The notes beneath the pieces are model-generated. The model was not told the DNA's origin, did not search any database, and saw only the letters and a list, made by a program, of their open reading frames with translations. Source: Schistocerca nitens (taxonomy: Eukaryota; Arthropoda; Insecta; Orthoptera; Acrididae). From it: a DNA stretch of 64,000 bases. The stretch is taken from contig NC_064617.1 in NCBI RefSeq assembly GCF_023898315.1, forward strand, positions 617,511,000-617,574,999. Reading direction: 5' to 3'. How positions within the stretch are numbered: position 1 is the first letter of the stretch; each line of letters starts with the position of its first letter. This document shows, in pieces, positions 34,480 through 46,666 of this stretch. The translations under genes and the position numbers were made by a program.

Positions 34480-35170
34480 ATAACGGTGGTTGAGGTTCAC
34501 AGCGGTCACAGACCTTCTGTCCAATGTTGACCCACAGAATAAGTCCTGGAAGATGCGATTTGAGTGATCAGGGGCCCTGTCGTCTTGTCACACTGCATCA
34601 CCATTGGGGAACAAACACTAGCATAGCATGGACCTAATCAGCCAAAATGTCGTATAATCCTTGGCAGTAATACGGCCTTGCATAGTAACCAAGAGACTCA
34701 CGGTGATACGCCTGCCCTACTCATCATCGAAGCCTCGCCATATTTTACTTTTGGGACGTAAAATCGGTCAGAAGCTGGAAACAGTATGAAACAAGACTTA
34801 TCCGACAAAATGACTTTCTTCTGTTGCTCCAAAGTCCAGGTTTCATGGCTTCGGCAACACGTTTTGCTGCTACTGGCATTTGCATCACTGGTGAATTGTT
34901 TTGGAATTCCAGTTCGCCCTGCAATCCCTGATTGTGGAGCTCCAGTCGAATTGTTTTGGTGGTGACAGGGTTTGCGAGTGCGGCATTCAGTTCTGCGGTG
35001 ACTATTGTCACCGTGATCCTCTTATGTTTCGTAGCAGTCCTCTTCAATGACCGTTTGTGACCAACAATCAATGCACACTTTCGTGCGGGCTGTGATTTAG
35101 CAGACGGTGCTTTCACCGTTTTTCCTGCATGTGAAATAAACATTCCAAACTCCAAACACTTCAGCACACT
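34480..35170 (-). pseudogene. Tc1-like transposase remnant
   Basis: Minus-strand frame 35167-34745 contains GHKRSLKRTATKHKRITV, a Tc1 helix-turn-helix linker pattern, then TAELNAALANPVTTKTIRLE and LHNQGL. Further on, AKRVAEAMK and a DDE-region echo (WSNRRKSFCRIS) can be read, then AGPYYCQGLYDILADQVHAM-like text in another frame. Stops are common, and I find no TIRs. Confidence 0.7.
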
Positions 35171-35265
35171 TGGTTACGAATAACCAACCATGCGAGCACC
35201 ATTAATCTGCTTAGGTTCGACCTCCCTTCGATCTGATGTCATGCACTTCCAACTAATCAATGTCC

Positions 35266-35530
35266 ATAGCTCGTGGTTTCGCGGTCGCGTTCTGTCTTCC
35301 TGAGCACGGGGTCCCGGGTTCGATTGCCGGCGGGGTCAGGGATTTTCACCTGCCTCGAGATGACTGCGTGTTTGTGCTGTCCTCATCATTTCATTACCAT
35401 TCATGAAAGAGGCGAGATTGGACTGAGCAACTGAGCAAAGGTTGGGAATTTGCACGGGCACTGATAACCGCGCAGTTGAGCGCCACACAAACCAAGCATC
35501 ACATCATCCACCTACTCAAAACGCTGTTCT
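35266..35530 (+). repeat. SINE S2, diverged
   Basis: Head AGCTCGTGGTTTCGCGGTCGCG and B box GGGTTCGATTGCC parallel the S2 copy at 28385, including GGCGGGGTCAGGGATTTT. Confidence 0.78.
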
Positions 35531-35902
35531 GATGACGACTGACGGTTGTGACATATTTTGGACAATGTATAGGTACCGTTCGTCGTCAAATACAACAGTG
35601 CCACTTGCAGGCTTCGGCGGCGTCTGCATTTATATTAGAGCATCCATTTTCGCGGTGGTTCCATATTTCGGTCCGACCCTTGTACTTCGCCAATTTTGGT
35701 ATTAATATCTTCTCCTTTCTGTCTTTTAAAGTACACCAGATGTTAAATTTACCTGAAATGCGTGTTATTAGTGCTTTCACGTGTAATATGAAGCTTGGGA
35801 AGTCAAATGCCTTTTACTACACAAATAATTCGATAATGTTTCCAGACTTGTTTGCCACTGTTTTTGTCAGCTGAGCTTTCGTATTTTAGAAAACCTTCAC
35901 AC

Positions 35903-35908
<6 letters not shown>

Positions 35909-35966
<58 letters not shown>
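35909..35966. repeat. (TA)n microsatellite
   Basis: About 29 TA units. Confidence 0.97.
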
Positions 35967-35968
<2 letters not shown>

Positions 35969-35984
35969 CCCCGCCAGGTAAGCC

Positions 35985-36052
35985 AACCCCATGTTGCAGT
36001 CCCATCGTCCCTGCATCCTCAAAAAGTACTGGTCTGGGCCGCCATTTCTTCC
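35985..36052 (+). pseudogene. 68-bp transposase shard
   Basis: Identical over 68 bases to 38695-38762 inside the long-TIR transposase. No TIR or other part of that element is present here. It lies between a TA microsatellite and a SINE-like sequence. Confidence 0.92.
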
Positions 36053-36400
36053 TGGACTCGGGTAGGCGCGCCGGCCCCGGATCGAATCCGCCCCGCGGCT
36101 TAACGATGGAGACCGGTGTGCTGGCCAACCTGGATGTGGTTTTTAGGCGGTTTTCCACATTCCAGTAGGTGAATACTAAGCTGGTCCCCACGTCCCGCCT
36201 CAATTACGCAGCTCACAGACATCTGAGCACTTTCGCACTATTCCATGGATTACACTAGACAACTACAGTTGGGGTACACTAATTCCATCCCAGGGGGTAT
36301 GGGCTGGCGGCAGGAAGGGCATCCGGCCACCCCTTCAATTAACCTTGCCAAATCCGATTAACCATGCCGATCCTGCGTCATTGCGGGAAAAAGGCACAAG
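36053..36400 (+). repeat. SINE-like or LINE 3'-tail repeat
   Basis: Contains GGATCGAATCC, a B-box-like motif, near 36080, and GGCAGGAAGGGCATCCGGCC near 36310, followed by CCAAATCCGATTAACCATGC. That last portion resembles the conserved 3' tail shared by some RTE-type LINEs and their SINEs in animals. It ends at a TA microsatellite. Confidence 0.6.
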
Positions 36401-37855
<1,455 letters not shown>

Positions 37856-37873
37856 CTTTATATATATATATAT

Positions 37874-38038
37874 GGTGTTTCAAAAATGACAGGTATATTT
37901 AAAACGGCAATAAAAACTAAACGAGCAGCGATAGAAATACACCGTTTGTTGCAATATGCTTGGGACAACAGTACATTTTCAGGCGGACACTCTTTCGAAA
38001 TTACAGTAGTTACAATTTTCAACAACAGATGGCGCTGC
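37874..38038 (+). repeat. Left 165-bp terminal inverted repeat
   Basis: Inverse complement of 39250-39414 with roughly ten mismatches. Confidence 0.95.
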
Positions 38039-38151
38039 AAGTGATGTGAAAGATATAGATGACAACGCAGTCTGTGGGTGCGCCATTCTGTACGTCGTCT
38101 TTCTGCTGTAAGCGTGTGCTGTTCACAACGTGCAAGTGTGCTGTGGACAAC

Positions 38152-39236
38152 ATGGTTTATTCCTTAGAACAGAGGATTTTTCTGGTGTTGGAATTCCACC
38201 GCCTAGAACACAGTGTTGTTGTAACAAGACGAAGATTTCAACGGAGGTTTAATGTAACCAAAGGACCGAAAAGCGATACAATAAAGGATCTGTTTGCAAA
38301 CTTTCAACGGACTGGGAACGTGACGGATGAAGGTGCTGGAAAGGTAGGGCGACCGCGTACTGCAACCACAGAGGGCAACGCGCAGCTAGTGCAGCAGGTG
38401 ATCCAACAGCGGCCTCGGGTTTCCGTTCGCCGTGTTGCAGCTGCGGTCCAAATGACGCCAACGTCCACGTATCGTCTCATGCGCCAGAGTTTACACCTCT
38501 ATCCATACAAAATTCAAACGCGGCAACCCCTCAGCGCCGCTACCATTGCTGCACGAGAGACATTCGCTAACGATATAGTGCACAGGATTGATGACGGCGA
38601 TATGCATGTGGGCAGCATTTGGTTTACTGACGAAGCTTATTTTTACCTGGACGGCTTCGTCAATAAACAGAACTGGCGCATATGGGGAACCGAAAACCCC
38701 ATGTTGCAGTCCCATCGTCCCTGCATCCTCAAAAAGTACTGGTCTGGGCCGCCATTTCTTCCAAAGGAATCATTGGCCCATTTTTCAGATCCGAAACGAT
38801 TACTGCATCACGCTATCTGGACATTCTTCGTGAATTTGTGGCGGTACAAACTGCCTTAGACAACACTGCGAACACCTCGTGGTTTATGCAAGATGGTGCC
38901 CGGCCACATCGCACGGCCGACGTCTTTAATTTCCTGAATGAATATTTCGATGATCGTGTGATTGCTTTGGTCTATCCGAAACATACAGGAGGCGGCGTGG
39001 ATTGGCCTCCCTATTCGCCAGACATGAACCCCTGTGACTTCTTTCTGTGGGGACACTTGAAAGACCAGGTGTACCGCCAGAATCCAGAAACAATTGAACA
39101 GCTGAAGCAGTACATTTCATCTGCATGTGAAGCCATTCCGCCAGACACGTTGTCAAAGGTTTCGGGTAATTTCATTCAGAGACTACGCCATATTATTGCT
39201 ACGCATGGTGGATATGTGGAAAATATCGTACTATAG
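38152..39236 (+). pseudogene. DD41D-like transposase with one frameshift
   Basis: About 361 codons; I chose ATG 38152 because the preceding 31 codons look untranslated. The N-terminal region (MVYSLEQRIFLVLEFHR, VTRRRFQRRFNV, DLFANFQRTGNVTDE, VGRPRTATTE) is the DUF4817-type helix-turn-helix. The catalytic domain has Asp in IWFTDEAYFYLDGFVNKQN, Asp in WFMQDGARPHRTADVF and Asp in SPDMNPCDFFLWGHLKDQVY. There are 47 residues between the second and third, against about 41 that I recall for this group. The extra residues lie at YPKHTGG. The only visible lesion is a missing C in the C-run at 38697-38700, shifting the frame. Otherwise readable to TAG at 39234. Confidence 0.87.
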
Positions 39237-39249
39237 AGTTTCCCAGACC

Positions 39250-39414
39250 GCAGCGCCATCTGTTGTTGACAATTGTAACTACTGTAATTTCGAAACTTTA
39301 TCTGCCTGAAAATGTACTGTTGTCCCAAGCATATTGCAACAAACGGTGTATTTCTATCGCTGCTCGTTTAGTTTGTATTGCCGTTTCAAATATACCGGTC
39401 ATTTTTGAAACACC
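39250..39414 (-). repeat. Right 165-bp terminal inverted repeat
   Basis: Pairs with 37874-38038. It ends GAAACACC at 39414. Confidence 0.95.
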
Positions 39415-39782
39415 GCCTGCCCATGTGCTTGGAGCATCGCCGGCTAAGCCGCGGCCTCGGCGTGCAGACACCTGCTGTGCTGCGGCCGGTGGGTCGGGAG
39501 CCCTCCGATCGCGGTCGCCACCTCGGGCTGCGGACACGGCGCGGTCCCAAATGCCGCTCAATAAGTCGGCGCGCACCGCCGCGCCGGCCAGGGTTGGGGC
39601 CTTGTCCGCGGCTCCAATCAGCGGGCCGTCACCGCAGCTCACCGGACCCGCGCTCGAGGATAACGAATGGATTCGCCGCAGCGCCTCCCCGCAGCAATTT
39701 CGTTGCGCTGACAAAACACTCTTCGTTTGTCAAAACGTACTTCAAGCGACAGCGTCGGACGTAATCATTTCTACGGATGTAT
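39415..39782. other. CpG-rich segment of unknown nature
   Basis: Strikingly GC- and CpG-rich compared with everything around it, and open on both strands for most of its length, as GC-rich DNA often is. It could be the edge of another element or a host CpG island. I recognise no protein. Confidence 0.6.
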
Positions 39783-40305
39783 AGCTTCAAATATCTGACA
39801 ATACCTGTTTTCTCTTGTTCCTGTTGTCGAGCAAGTAAATAATTGGAAACTAAATAGTGAAAACATTGGGTACAGCGGAAAAATGCTCCTTTATGAGCAC
39901 AAAAATGGAAATATGTATGTTTTTAAAAGATCCTGACTCAAAATTAGGATACCAGCACTACATTGGTTGACTCTGCTGGACATGTATGCTCTTGGAACTT
40001 GAACAGTAACGCATATCGTAAGTTGGCTGAGCATCTCCTTGAAGCTTTCGCGCTTACTAAATGAACATGTAACGAAACGTGTTGCTCTTCTTTTGAACTT
40101 CTTTGTTTGTTCTAGCTGTTCTATCTCATAAGGATCCTATATTCAAGGGCAATATTCAAGTATTGGTCGAGCGAGCTATTTGTAAGCCACTTCTTCTGTT
40201 GATGGAATACATTTCCTGGGGTTCAACCAATAAATCTCAGCCTGGCTTCAGACGTACCAGTGACTAATTTTACGTTGTCGTTCCACTTCAAATAGCTCCG
40301 TACAA

Positions 40306-40502
40306 CCATGCGGAATAGTTGCGCGGTCTAAGGCGCTTTGCCACGGTTTGGCGGCTCCCCGCCGCCGGATGTTCGACTCCTCCCTCGGGTATGGGTGTGT
40401 GTATTGTCCTTAGAGTAAGTTAGTTTAAGTTAGATTAAATAGTGTGTAAGCCTAGGGACCGATAACCTCAGCAGTTTGGTTCCAAAGGAACTTACCACCA
40501 CC
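40306..40502 (+). repeat. SINE S3
   Basis: Plus orientation; head GGAATAGTTGCGCGGTCTAAG, B box GTTCGACTCC. Flanked by imperfect duplicates AGCTCCGTACAA (40294-40305) and AGCTCCATACAG (40503-40514). Inserted in the LINE. Confidence 0.88.
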
Positions 40503-40972
40503 AGCTCCATACAGGTAATGCTAGATATTTTATGGAAGTAACTGCTTCCAGTGATTGTTCTGAAATTTTGTAATCATACACTAAAGAGTCTTTCCATCTA
40601 TGTATTCACAATAAGTTACATTTGTTTATGTATACGGTCAGGTGCTACTCCCTGCACCAAGCGTCGATCCTATGCTGCTCTTCCTGCATTTCGCTACAAT
40701 TTTCTGGCTGCACTACTTCTCTATATACAACAACATTATCCGCGAGAAACCTCATAAACTTTCGACATGATCTACTCTTGAATTTATATTATATATATTC
40801 TGAAAAGTAGTGCTCCTATAATACTCTACTGGAGCACTCCCGAAGTTACTTGTACGTCTGAAGACTTCTCTCTGTTCACAATGACATGCTCTGTTCTGTT
40901 TGCTAGAAACTCTTCAGTCGAGTCACAGAGTTGGCCTGACTTTTCATATGCTCGGATTTTGTTCATTAAGCG

Positions 40973-41253
40973 TGTAAGTAGGCTGTTTAGGTTTTTATAT
41001 TGGTAGCGCTACGTAGCGCTCTGTATGAAAATCACTGGCTGTGCTGTGTGCACTCTGTGGTTGGTTTGCATTGTTGGAATTTGCTATTGTAGTGTTGGGC
41101 AGTTGGCTGTTAACAGCGCGTAGCGTTGCGCAGTTGGAGGTGAGCCGCCAGCAGTGGTGGATGTGGGGAGTGAGATGGCGGAGTTTTTGAGAGCGGATGA
41201 TCTTGACGTGTGTCCATCAGAGACAGTAAATTTGTAAGACTGGATGTCATGAA

Positions 41254-41338
<85 letters not shown>

Positions 41339-41642
41339 TATAACTTTTCAACATTATTAAAGTAAATACATTGTTTGTTCTCTATCAAAATCTTTCATTT
41401 GCTAACTATGTCTATCAGTAGTTAGAATGTTTTATTTAGCTGGCAGTAGTGGCGCTCGCTGTATTGCAGTAGTTCGAGTAACGAAGATTTTTGTGAGGTA
41501 AGTGATTCATGAAAGGTATAGGTTATTGTTAGTCAGGGCCAGTCTTTTGTAGGGATTTTTGAAAGTCAGATTGCGTTGCGCTAAAAATATTGTGTGTCAG
41601 TTTAAGCACAGTCATTTATAATTTTTCTAAGGGGACGTTTCA
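40973..41642 (+). mobile_element. Solo LTR (670 bp)
   Basis: TGTAAGTAGGCTG to GGGGACGTTTCA, flanked by AGCG at 40969-40972 and 41643-41646. Same family as the LTRs at 8875, 14244 and 15905. It contains a TA microsatellite (41257-41334). It interrupts the LINE. Confidence 0.93.
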
Positions 41643-42095
41643 AGCGGCCGTGTGGACTGTATCTAGCACCTTTCGGAAATCAAGGAACACAGCATCTACC
41701 TGGATGCCTGTATCCTTTCTGTGTCTCGTGGACGAACAGAGCGAGCTGGATTTCGCACGAGCGTTGTTTTCGGAAGCCGTGTTGGTTCCTATAGCGGAGA
41801 TTTTCGGTTTCCATAATACACGAATATATAACGTGTTACAAAATTTTACAACAGACCGACCTCAGAGATACAGGATTATAGCTTTTTGCGTCTGTTCGAC
41901 TATCCTCCTTGGAAACGAAAATGACATGTGCTTTTTTCCAATCATTAGAAACGCTTTGCTCCTCAAGACACCTACGGCACACTGCTGCTAGTATAGGGGC
42001 AAGTGTTTTTCACGTACTCTGAGTAGAATCGAACTGGAATCCCGTCGGCTGGAGTGACCTTTCCTCTGTTTAGCGACTTCAGTTAATAATAAAGG

Positions 42096-42798
42096 TTATT
42101 AATATCAGTCATATCTCATTGACTTCCCAGTTTCCGGTAAATGCTTGTTTACGAACTTTGAATTACGTTCCATTTACTCTGAAGGAGAGTATTCCGTTTG
42201 AATTACTTCCTAAGTGCGATTGCTGATCTCCAGATTACATCCATAGTTCCAGAGGGGACCTAGATAACGGAAAGGTGGTTTCACATAGCAGGGAGCGGAG
42301 GAGAATACTCGCGAAAACTCCCCATTAGCGTCAGGATTTTACTGCAAGGGGAGGGGGATACCGATGAGCGAGGCCAAACAAACTTCTTGTGTGCTAGCGC
42401 CACGTTCGCAGAAGCAGGCAATGTCACCAGAAGTTTCCCGCAGCCAATTCGTTCAATAGCACCCGCGTCCGGAATGGCTTCCTTCCTTAGCCCCCCCCCC
42501 CCCTTTCGTGGATTCAAATATCTGGGTGGCACAAAAAAATGGTAGTTCGACCGCTGTCGTCCTGGTTCTTCCATTTACTATGTCAGCCGTTCATTTTATT
42601 TCCAAAACATCCCCGAAAGGAAAATGCTACCAGTTAGTTCACAACCATCCAATCTATCGAATTAAAATATAGTGGACTAACACTGGATGAAAACTATCCC
42701 GGAACTGTCACATACTAAAAATCAGAAGAAAGCCCGCAATAGGCTAAAACTACTAATCGACCGAAAGTGGGGATTACATCACACGACAGTCATCTTGG
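42096..42798. other. Unassigned stretch
   Basis: No recognisable gene. A C run lies at 42489-42503, and the 42280-42600 segment is GC-richer and may be an element fragment. Confidence 0.3.
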
Positions 42799-42800
42799 TA

Positions 42801-43937
42801 TAGGAGGACCATCCAGAAATTAAATAACGTCTCGCCATAACAAGATATTTTTTAATAGCAATACAGAAACTGAGTATACACGTTTTGGCACATATTTTGT
42901 CTACTTTTCCACATAGCCGCCCTTGACACTAAGGCACCTGACGGACCTTGGCACTAGTTTTTGTGTACACTCTTCAAACCATGTGGTCTACTGTCTATCC
43001 AGCCAGGTCACGACAGGATCCTTCTGTTCTTCACCATTTGCGAATCGTTTACCATCATGATGCTCCTTCTGTTTTGCAAACAGAAAAATGTCCTTGGTGA
43101 CAGGTCCGGACTGTATGGAGGATGCTCTAAGGTGTCCCAACAGAATTCCTCATGCAGCAAGGCTTGCGTCTGCCGGGCAGTATGCGGAGGTGCATCGTTG
43201 TGCAACAGAATAATTCCACGCGAGAGCTTGCGTCTCCAGCGGTTCTGGATAACGCGGCGAAGACGTTCAGGGAAGCCACAGCGTGCTTTGCACCATCAGT
43301 GATTCTTATGTTGTGGGGCGTGAAGTCGACGAGTAGCAGGATGCAGAAGCCATCAGTCTTTGGGCTGATGTAGTTTGTTTGAACTTGCTTGACTGTGGGG
43401 GTGTCATGAGAAACCCATGTTCTATCTCCTATAACAATCTGGTAAATGAAAGAGATGCCATTCCCTCCTATTCGTGAGACTCCAAGAACGCTAATGCAGC
43501 ACCGATGCTCGCAGCTTTCTGACCATCTTCGAGCGTGCTTGGCACCCAACATGCACAGATTTTGTGGTATTTAAAGAACTATTTCGTACACAGTTGAAGG
43601 AGACACTTCTTGATGTCGTACATGCACGTCGCTTATCCTGAATCGTCGATTCTCTCGAATGATGTAATCCACCTTTTACTCCAGCATATCTATGATGAAG
43701 GAGGGTCTCTCTTCGTCACGAACATCTCTTCTCCCATTCCTAAACATTAAGCCCCACTTTCGGTCACCGGATGCATTCATTCCACCTTCGCCATTATTAG
43801 TAAGAAGCCTGCAGAAAGACGGATAACGCAACGCACTTCACATTTGGCGGGATTCGGAATCAGCAGAGCCGAAGTCACAGCTATCTCTGCACGTGGCCTG
43901 TATGATCAGACTTAACTTTCTCGATGATCCTCGTATA
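42801..43937 (-). mobile_element. Mariner element
   Basis: About 1.14 kb with imperfect TIRs of about 28 bp: left AGGAGGACCATCCAGAAAT at 42802, right its diverged complement ending at about 43935, with TA outside each. On minus the transposase shows HNDAPPHTARQTQALL then LEHPPYSPDLSP. A frame step near 43100 follows, and the continuing frame reads DIFLFAKQKEHHDGKRFANG, so the third catalytic Asp is present in the shifted frame. The last codons, DPVVTWLDRQ, end near 42990. N-terminal blocks near 43550-43800 are decayed. Confidence 0.82.
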
Positions 43938-44815
43938 AAGCCTCTGTTCATGTCGTTTTTACCTTTGCCAATGTAGCATGGACTTCCAGATCACCAGAAT
44001 TTTATCGCTCCAACAAAATCATGGAACGATATGCAAATGTAAACTTGAGTCTCAACACCCAACAGCCTCCATTGTAATTTCAATCTTCTTACCCTCGCAG
44101 ACAATGAACTAATCACTGAAATACACGCTCCCTTCCAACCATAACCTACTTACGCCATCCCAGCCCATAGAAAATGAAGGCTCTAACAGCCTCCCTTCAC
44201 CAGTTTGGCATCCCAAAACATCTAACTCAGACGTTAAGAGCTGACACAGCGGTTCGAGCAGCAAATTTCTGAGCTTCTTGTTACTGACGGAAGAGTTAAG
44301 TGCGCTGAATACTGTGACTCTTACGAGTGTTTGTGCTCCACCATAATTACCTGTAAGAGATGTTTTGCAGCGCCTTGCTGAAAGCCTCTTAAATTACATT
44401 TCCACTGCACCACTCCATAAAATGGTTTACTCCCAGATTAAGTTATGTTTATATACATGTAAATGTTCGTTTGTTCAAAATCCGAACCTCCGAAAGATTG
44501 CTTTGAAATTTTGACAAAACGTTGAATTCCAATACGGGTGTGTTTCTAAATACCTAATTCTTTAATACACGTATACTTTTAATACACATAATATATAAAC
44601 ATATATATATATAATATACGAAGGGAAAGCATTGTCACCAAAAACCTCAAAATGTACCTTTGTGATTTATTTCAGTTTTTTACACGTTACTATAATAAAC
44701 GTTTAGACATACATAGGCTACATACTTTGTAATATATAAATATATGTATAAAGTATACAATAGAGAGACGCTGTTAGCAAACAGAAAATTTGTATTTATG
44801 GCTTAATGGTTTATC
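43938..44815. other. Unassigned stretch
   Basis: AT-rich. Around 44465-44520 the text TGTTCAAAATCCGAACCTCC resembles phrases found in arthropod Helitron-type repeats; this is a weak lead only. Confidence 0.3.
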
Positions 44816-44826
44816 ATTAGAATACT

Positions 44827-45068
44827 GGCGCTCGGGGTAGCCCCGCGGTCTCAGGCGCCTTGTCACGGTCCGTGCGACTCCCCCCGTCGGATATTCGAGT
44901 CCTCCCTCGGGCAAGGATGTGTGTGTTGTCCATAGCGTAAGTTAGTTTAAATTAGATTAAGGAGTGTGCAGGCTTAGGGACCGATGACCTCAGCAGTTTA
45001 GTCCCATAAGAGCTTATTTCCATTTTCTAAAATAACTGATCTAACGGTAGCAAAATCTCCAGTTTCCA
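44827..45068 (+). repeat. SINE S3, with extra tail
   Basis: Head CTCGGGGTAGCCCCGCGGTC, B box ATTCGAGTCC, body as at 40306. An 11-bp direct repeat ATTAGAATACT lies at 44816-44826 and 45069-45079. The last 40 bp before the right repeat are not SINE-like. Confidence 0.75.
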
Positions 45069-45077
45069 ATTAGAATA

Positions 45078-45094
45078 CTACTACTACTACTACT
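45078..45094. repeat. (ACT)n microsatellite
   Basis: Five to six ACT units directly after the SINE. Confidence 0.9.
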
Positions 45095-45127
45095 ACAGAA
45101 GCTGAATTTGCCGTAACAGTAAACAAG

Positions 45128-45470
45128 GCTAAAGGTCAGAAAGAGGGGAGGTATAGGAGATGGACATATAGTTGGAGGAAATGGACACAGACGATGGGAA
45201 GAAGATAGCGCACAGAGAGAGGAGGCAGAAGGAGATGGAGGGAGAGGGGGAGGACAAGATGGAAGGAGGAAGAGGGAGGAGGTGGTGAACTGAGAGAGGG
45301 GGAGTGGGAGGGGCAGGAGGAGACGGTGAGAGAGGAGTGGGAGGAGAAGATGGATAGAGAGAGGGGGAGGAGGTGATAGACAGAGAGCTGGGGAAGGAAT
45401 AGGAGATGTACAAAAAAAGGGGGGAGAGATGGACAGAGACAGGAAAGAGAAGGAGATTAGACGTACATCC
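45128..45470. repeat. Long purine-rich tract
   Basis: About 340 bp of GGA/GAG-rich plus strand with few pyrimidines. Long frames on the minus strand here are low-complexity Ser/Pro/Leu and are not genes. Confidence 0.9.
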
Positions 45471-45519
45471 AATTCCCATACATATTAGAAACGTGCGCTT
45501 TCTCTTTTGTTATTTTTTT

Positions 45520-45585
45520 TTTTTTTTCATTTAAGCGGACCGAGCCACAGCAAAGCGTGGCCGGGCAGGGCTGATTTTTTACGGA
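45520..45585. repeat. Possible Helitron-type terminus
   Basis: A T run followed by CCGAGCCACAGCAAAGCGTGG and CCGGGCAGGGCT. Similar GC-rich hairpin-bearing ends close several arthropod Helitron families, but the exact terminal CTRR is not seen. Confidence 0.25.
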
Positions 45586-46086
45586 AAACTGTTGTCTCAA
45601 ACTTTAAATCGTCGCAAATACACATTTATTCGAGCCAAAGGAGTTTGGAGTCATTATAGAGACGTGAGCACCGCACAACAGGCAGAGAGCGATCGAAGAA
45701 CCGCTAGCAATTCTTCTGAGTTCCATTACATATCTCTGCAACTTTTCATACGAATTTGTAATGCAGTCGATCCGCAGCCCAAGCTACCATCACACTCGAG
45801 CTAGTCACCAAACGACTTTCCACCACCGTGTTTCACAAACTGACATAGTACTCCTTCTGTCTTCTCAAAATGAGAAAATTCAAGTAATTGGTGAAGCCTA
45901 GCCGAAGCCTGATTGCACACATTTACTGTATGTGATTTTCACAGCAGTTTCCTATCAAACTTGAGTCCTAGACACCTGACCGCATCGGACTAGGGAAGGT
46001 CCCATCCGTCTACAGAGACATGGTGGTTTGAGGGTCTCTTTCTGGAAGTTAACAGCATACCATTGCATTTCGTCGAGTTTAATTTA

Positions 46087-46206
46087 ATTTTCGAGGAACA
46101 GATGAAAGCTCTGCCAGTGCACTGCCCTTTTATACGTTGTATACGCGATACTATCGTCATCTGTGTATGTATATATTGCTGTCCTATGACTTTTGTCACC
46201 TCAGTG
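46087..46206. mobile_element. Tc1-B terminal fragment
   Basis: Contains TCCTATGACTTTTGTCACCT near 46180, the complement of the TIR at 49746 (CACTGAGGTG...AAAGTCATGG), plus subterminal text similar to 54900-54984. Only one end of the transposon is present. It occupies the place of the missing RT palm in the LINE. Confidence 0.7.
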
Positions 46207-46477
46207 TAGTTAACGAATAGTTGATATGTCTCTCTGTTGAAAGCTCTATGTTCCTCAATGATTTGCCGCATATTGAACGTATTGTCTGTGCACGATCTAC
46301 CTTTCCTAAAAGCCGTCTGCTCTTCTAGTAGAATATTTCCAACAGTTGCTACTAGTGCCTGTGTTAGTACTTTAGAATATGTTTTATAGCACGCGTTTAG
46401 CAGAGAAATATTCCTATAGTTCTCGCAATTATTTCTGTGTCCTTCCATGTAAATAGGTGTTATTATTTCCAGGTATT

Positions 46478-46666
46478 GGTTCAAATAGCTCTGAGCACTA
46501 TGGGACTTAACATCTCTGGTCATTAGTCCCCTAGAACTTAGAACTACTTAAACCTAACTAACCTAAGGACATCACACACATCCATGCCCCAGGCAGGATT
46601 CGAACCTGCGACCGTAGCAGTCGCGCGGTTCCGGACTGAGCGCCTAGAACCGCTAGACCACCGCGG
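46478..46666 (-). repeat. SINE S1
   Basis: Flanked by ATTTCCAGGTATTG (46464-46477) and ATTTCCTGGTATTG (46667-46680), one mismatch. Inserted in the third-type LINE. Confidence 0.93.

Larger units (their letters stand above)
37874..39414 (+). mobile_element. Tc1/mariner-superfamily transposon with 165-bp TIRs
   Basis: 1541 bp. The left TIR 37874-38038 and right TIR 39250-39414 are each 165 bp, inverted, and about 94% alike by eye. They start GGTGTTTCAAAAATGAC. The transposase frame fills the interior. The left flank is a TA tract; the right flank is GC-rich and has no TA next to the TIR, so the canonical TA duplication is not visible on that side. Confidence 0.93.
39986..42095 (-). mobile_element. 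Jockey/CR1-like LINE split by a SINE and a solo LTR
   Basis: Minus-strand RT-region remnant of the same LINE family as 7256 and 47241. The outer parts are 39986-40305, 40503-40968 and 41643-42095. Reading minus, SRRDSSSIL-like thumb text precedes VTSGV near 40850 and FLANRTEHVIVNRE near 40880. Upstream of the solo LTR, text equivalent to the LINE finger region (RNPARSVRPRDTE) is read near 41740. All segments carry stops. Confidence 0.8.

Noticed and set aside
39411-39416. A TA target duplication right of the long-TIR element
   Set aside because: The base pair after the TIR is GC, so the duplication cannot be claimed.
39263-39784. Long overlapping frames on both strands
   Set aside because: Partly TIR sequence and partly CpG-rich DNA in which stops are rare; no domain is recognisable.
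45041-45479. Two minus-strand frames of more than 110 codons
   Set aside because: They are Ser/Pro/Leu low-complexity readings of a purine-rich tract.
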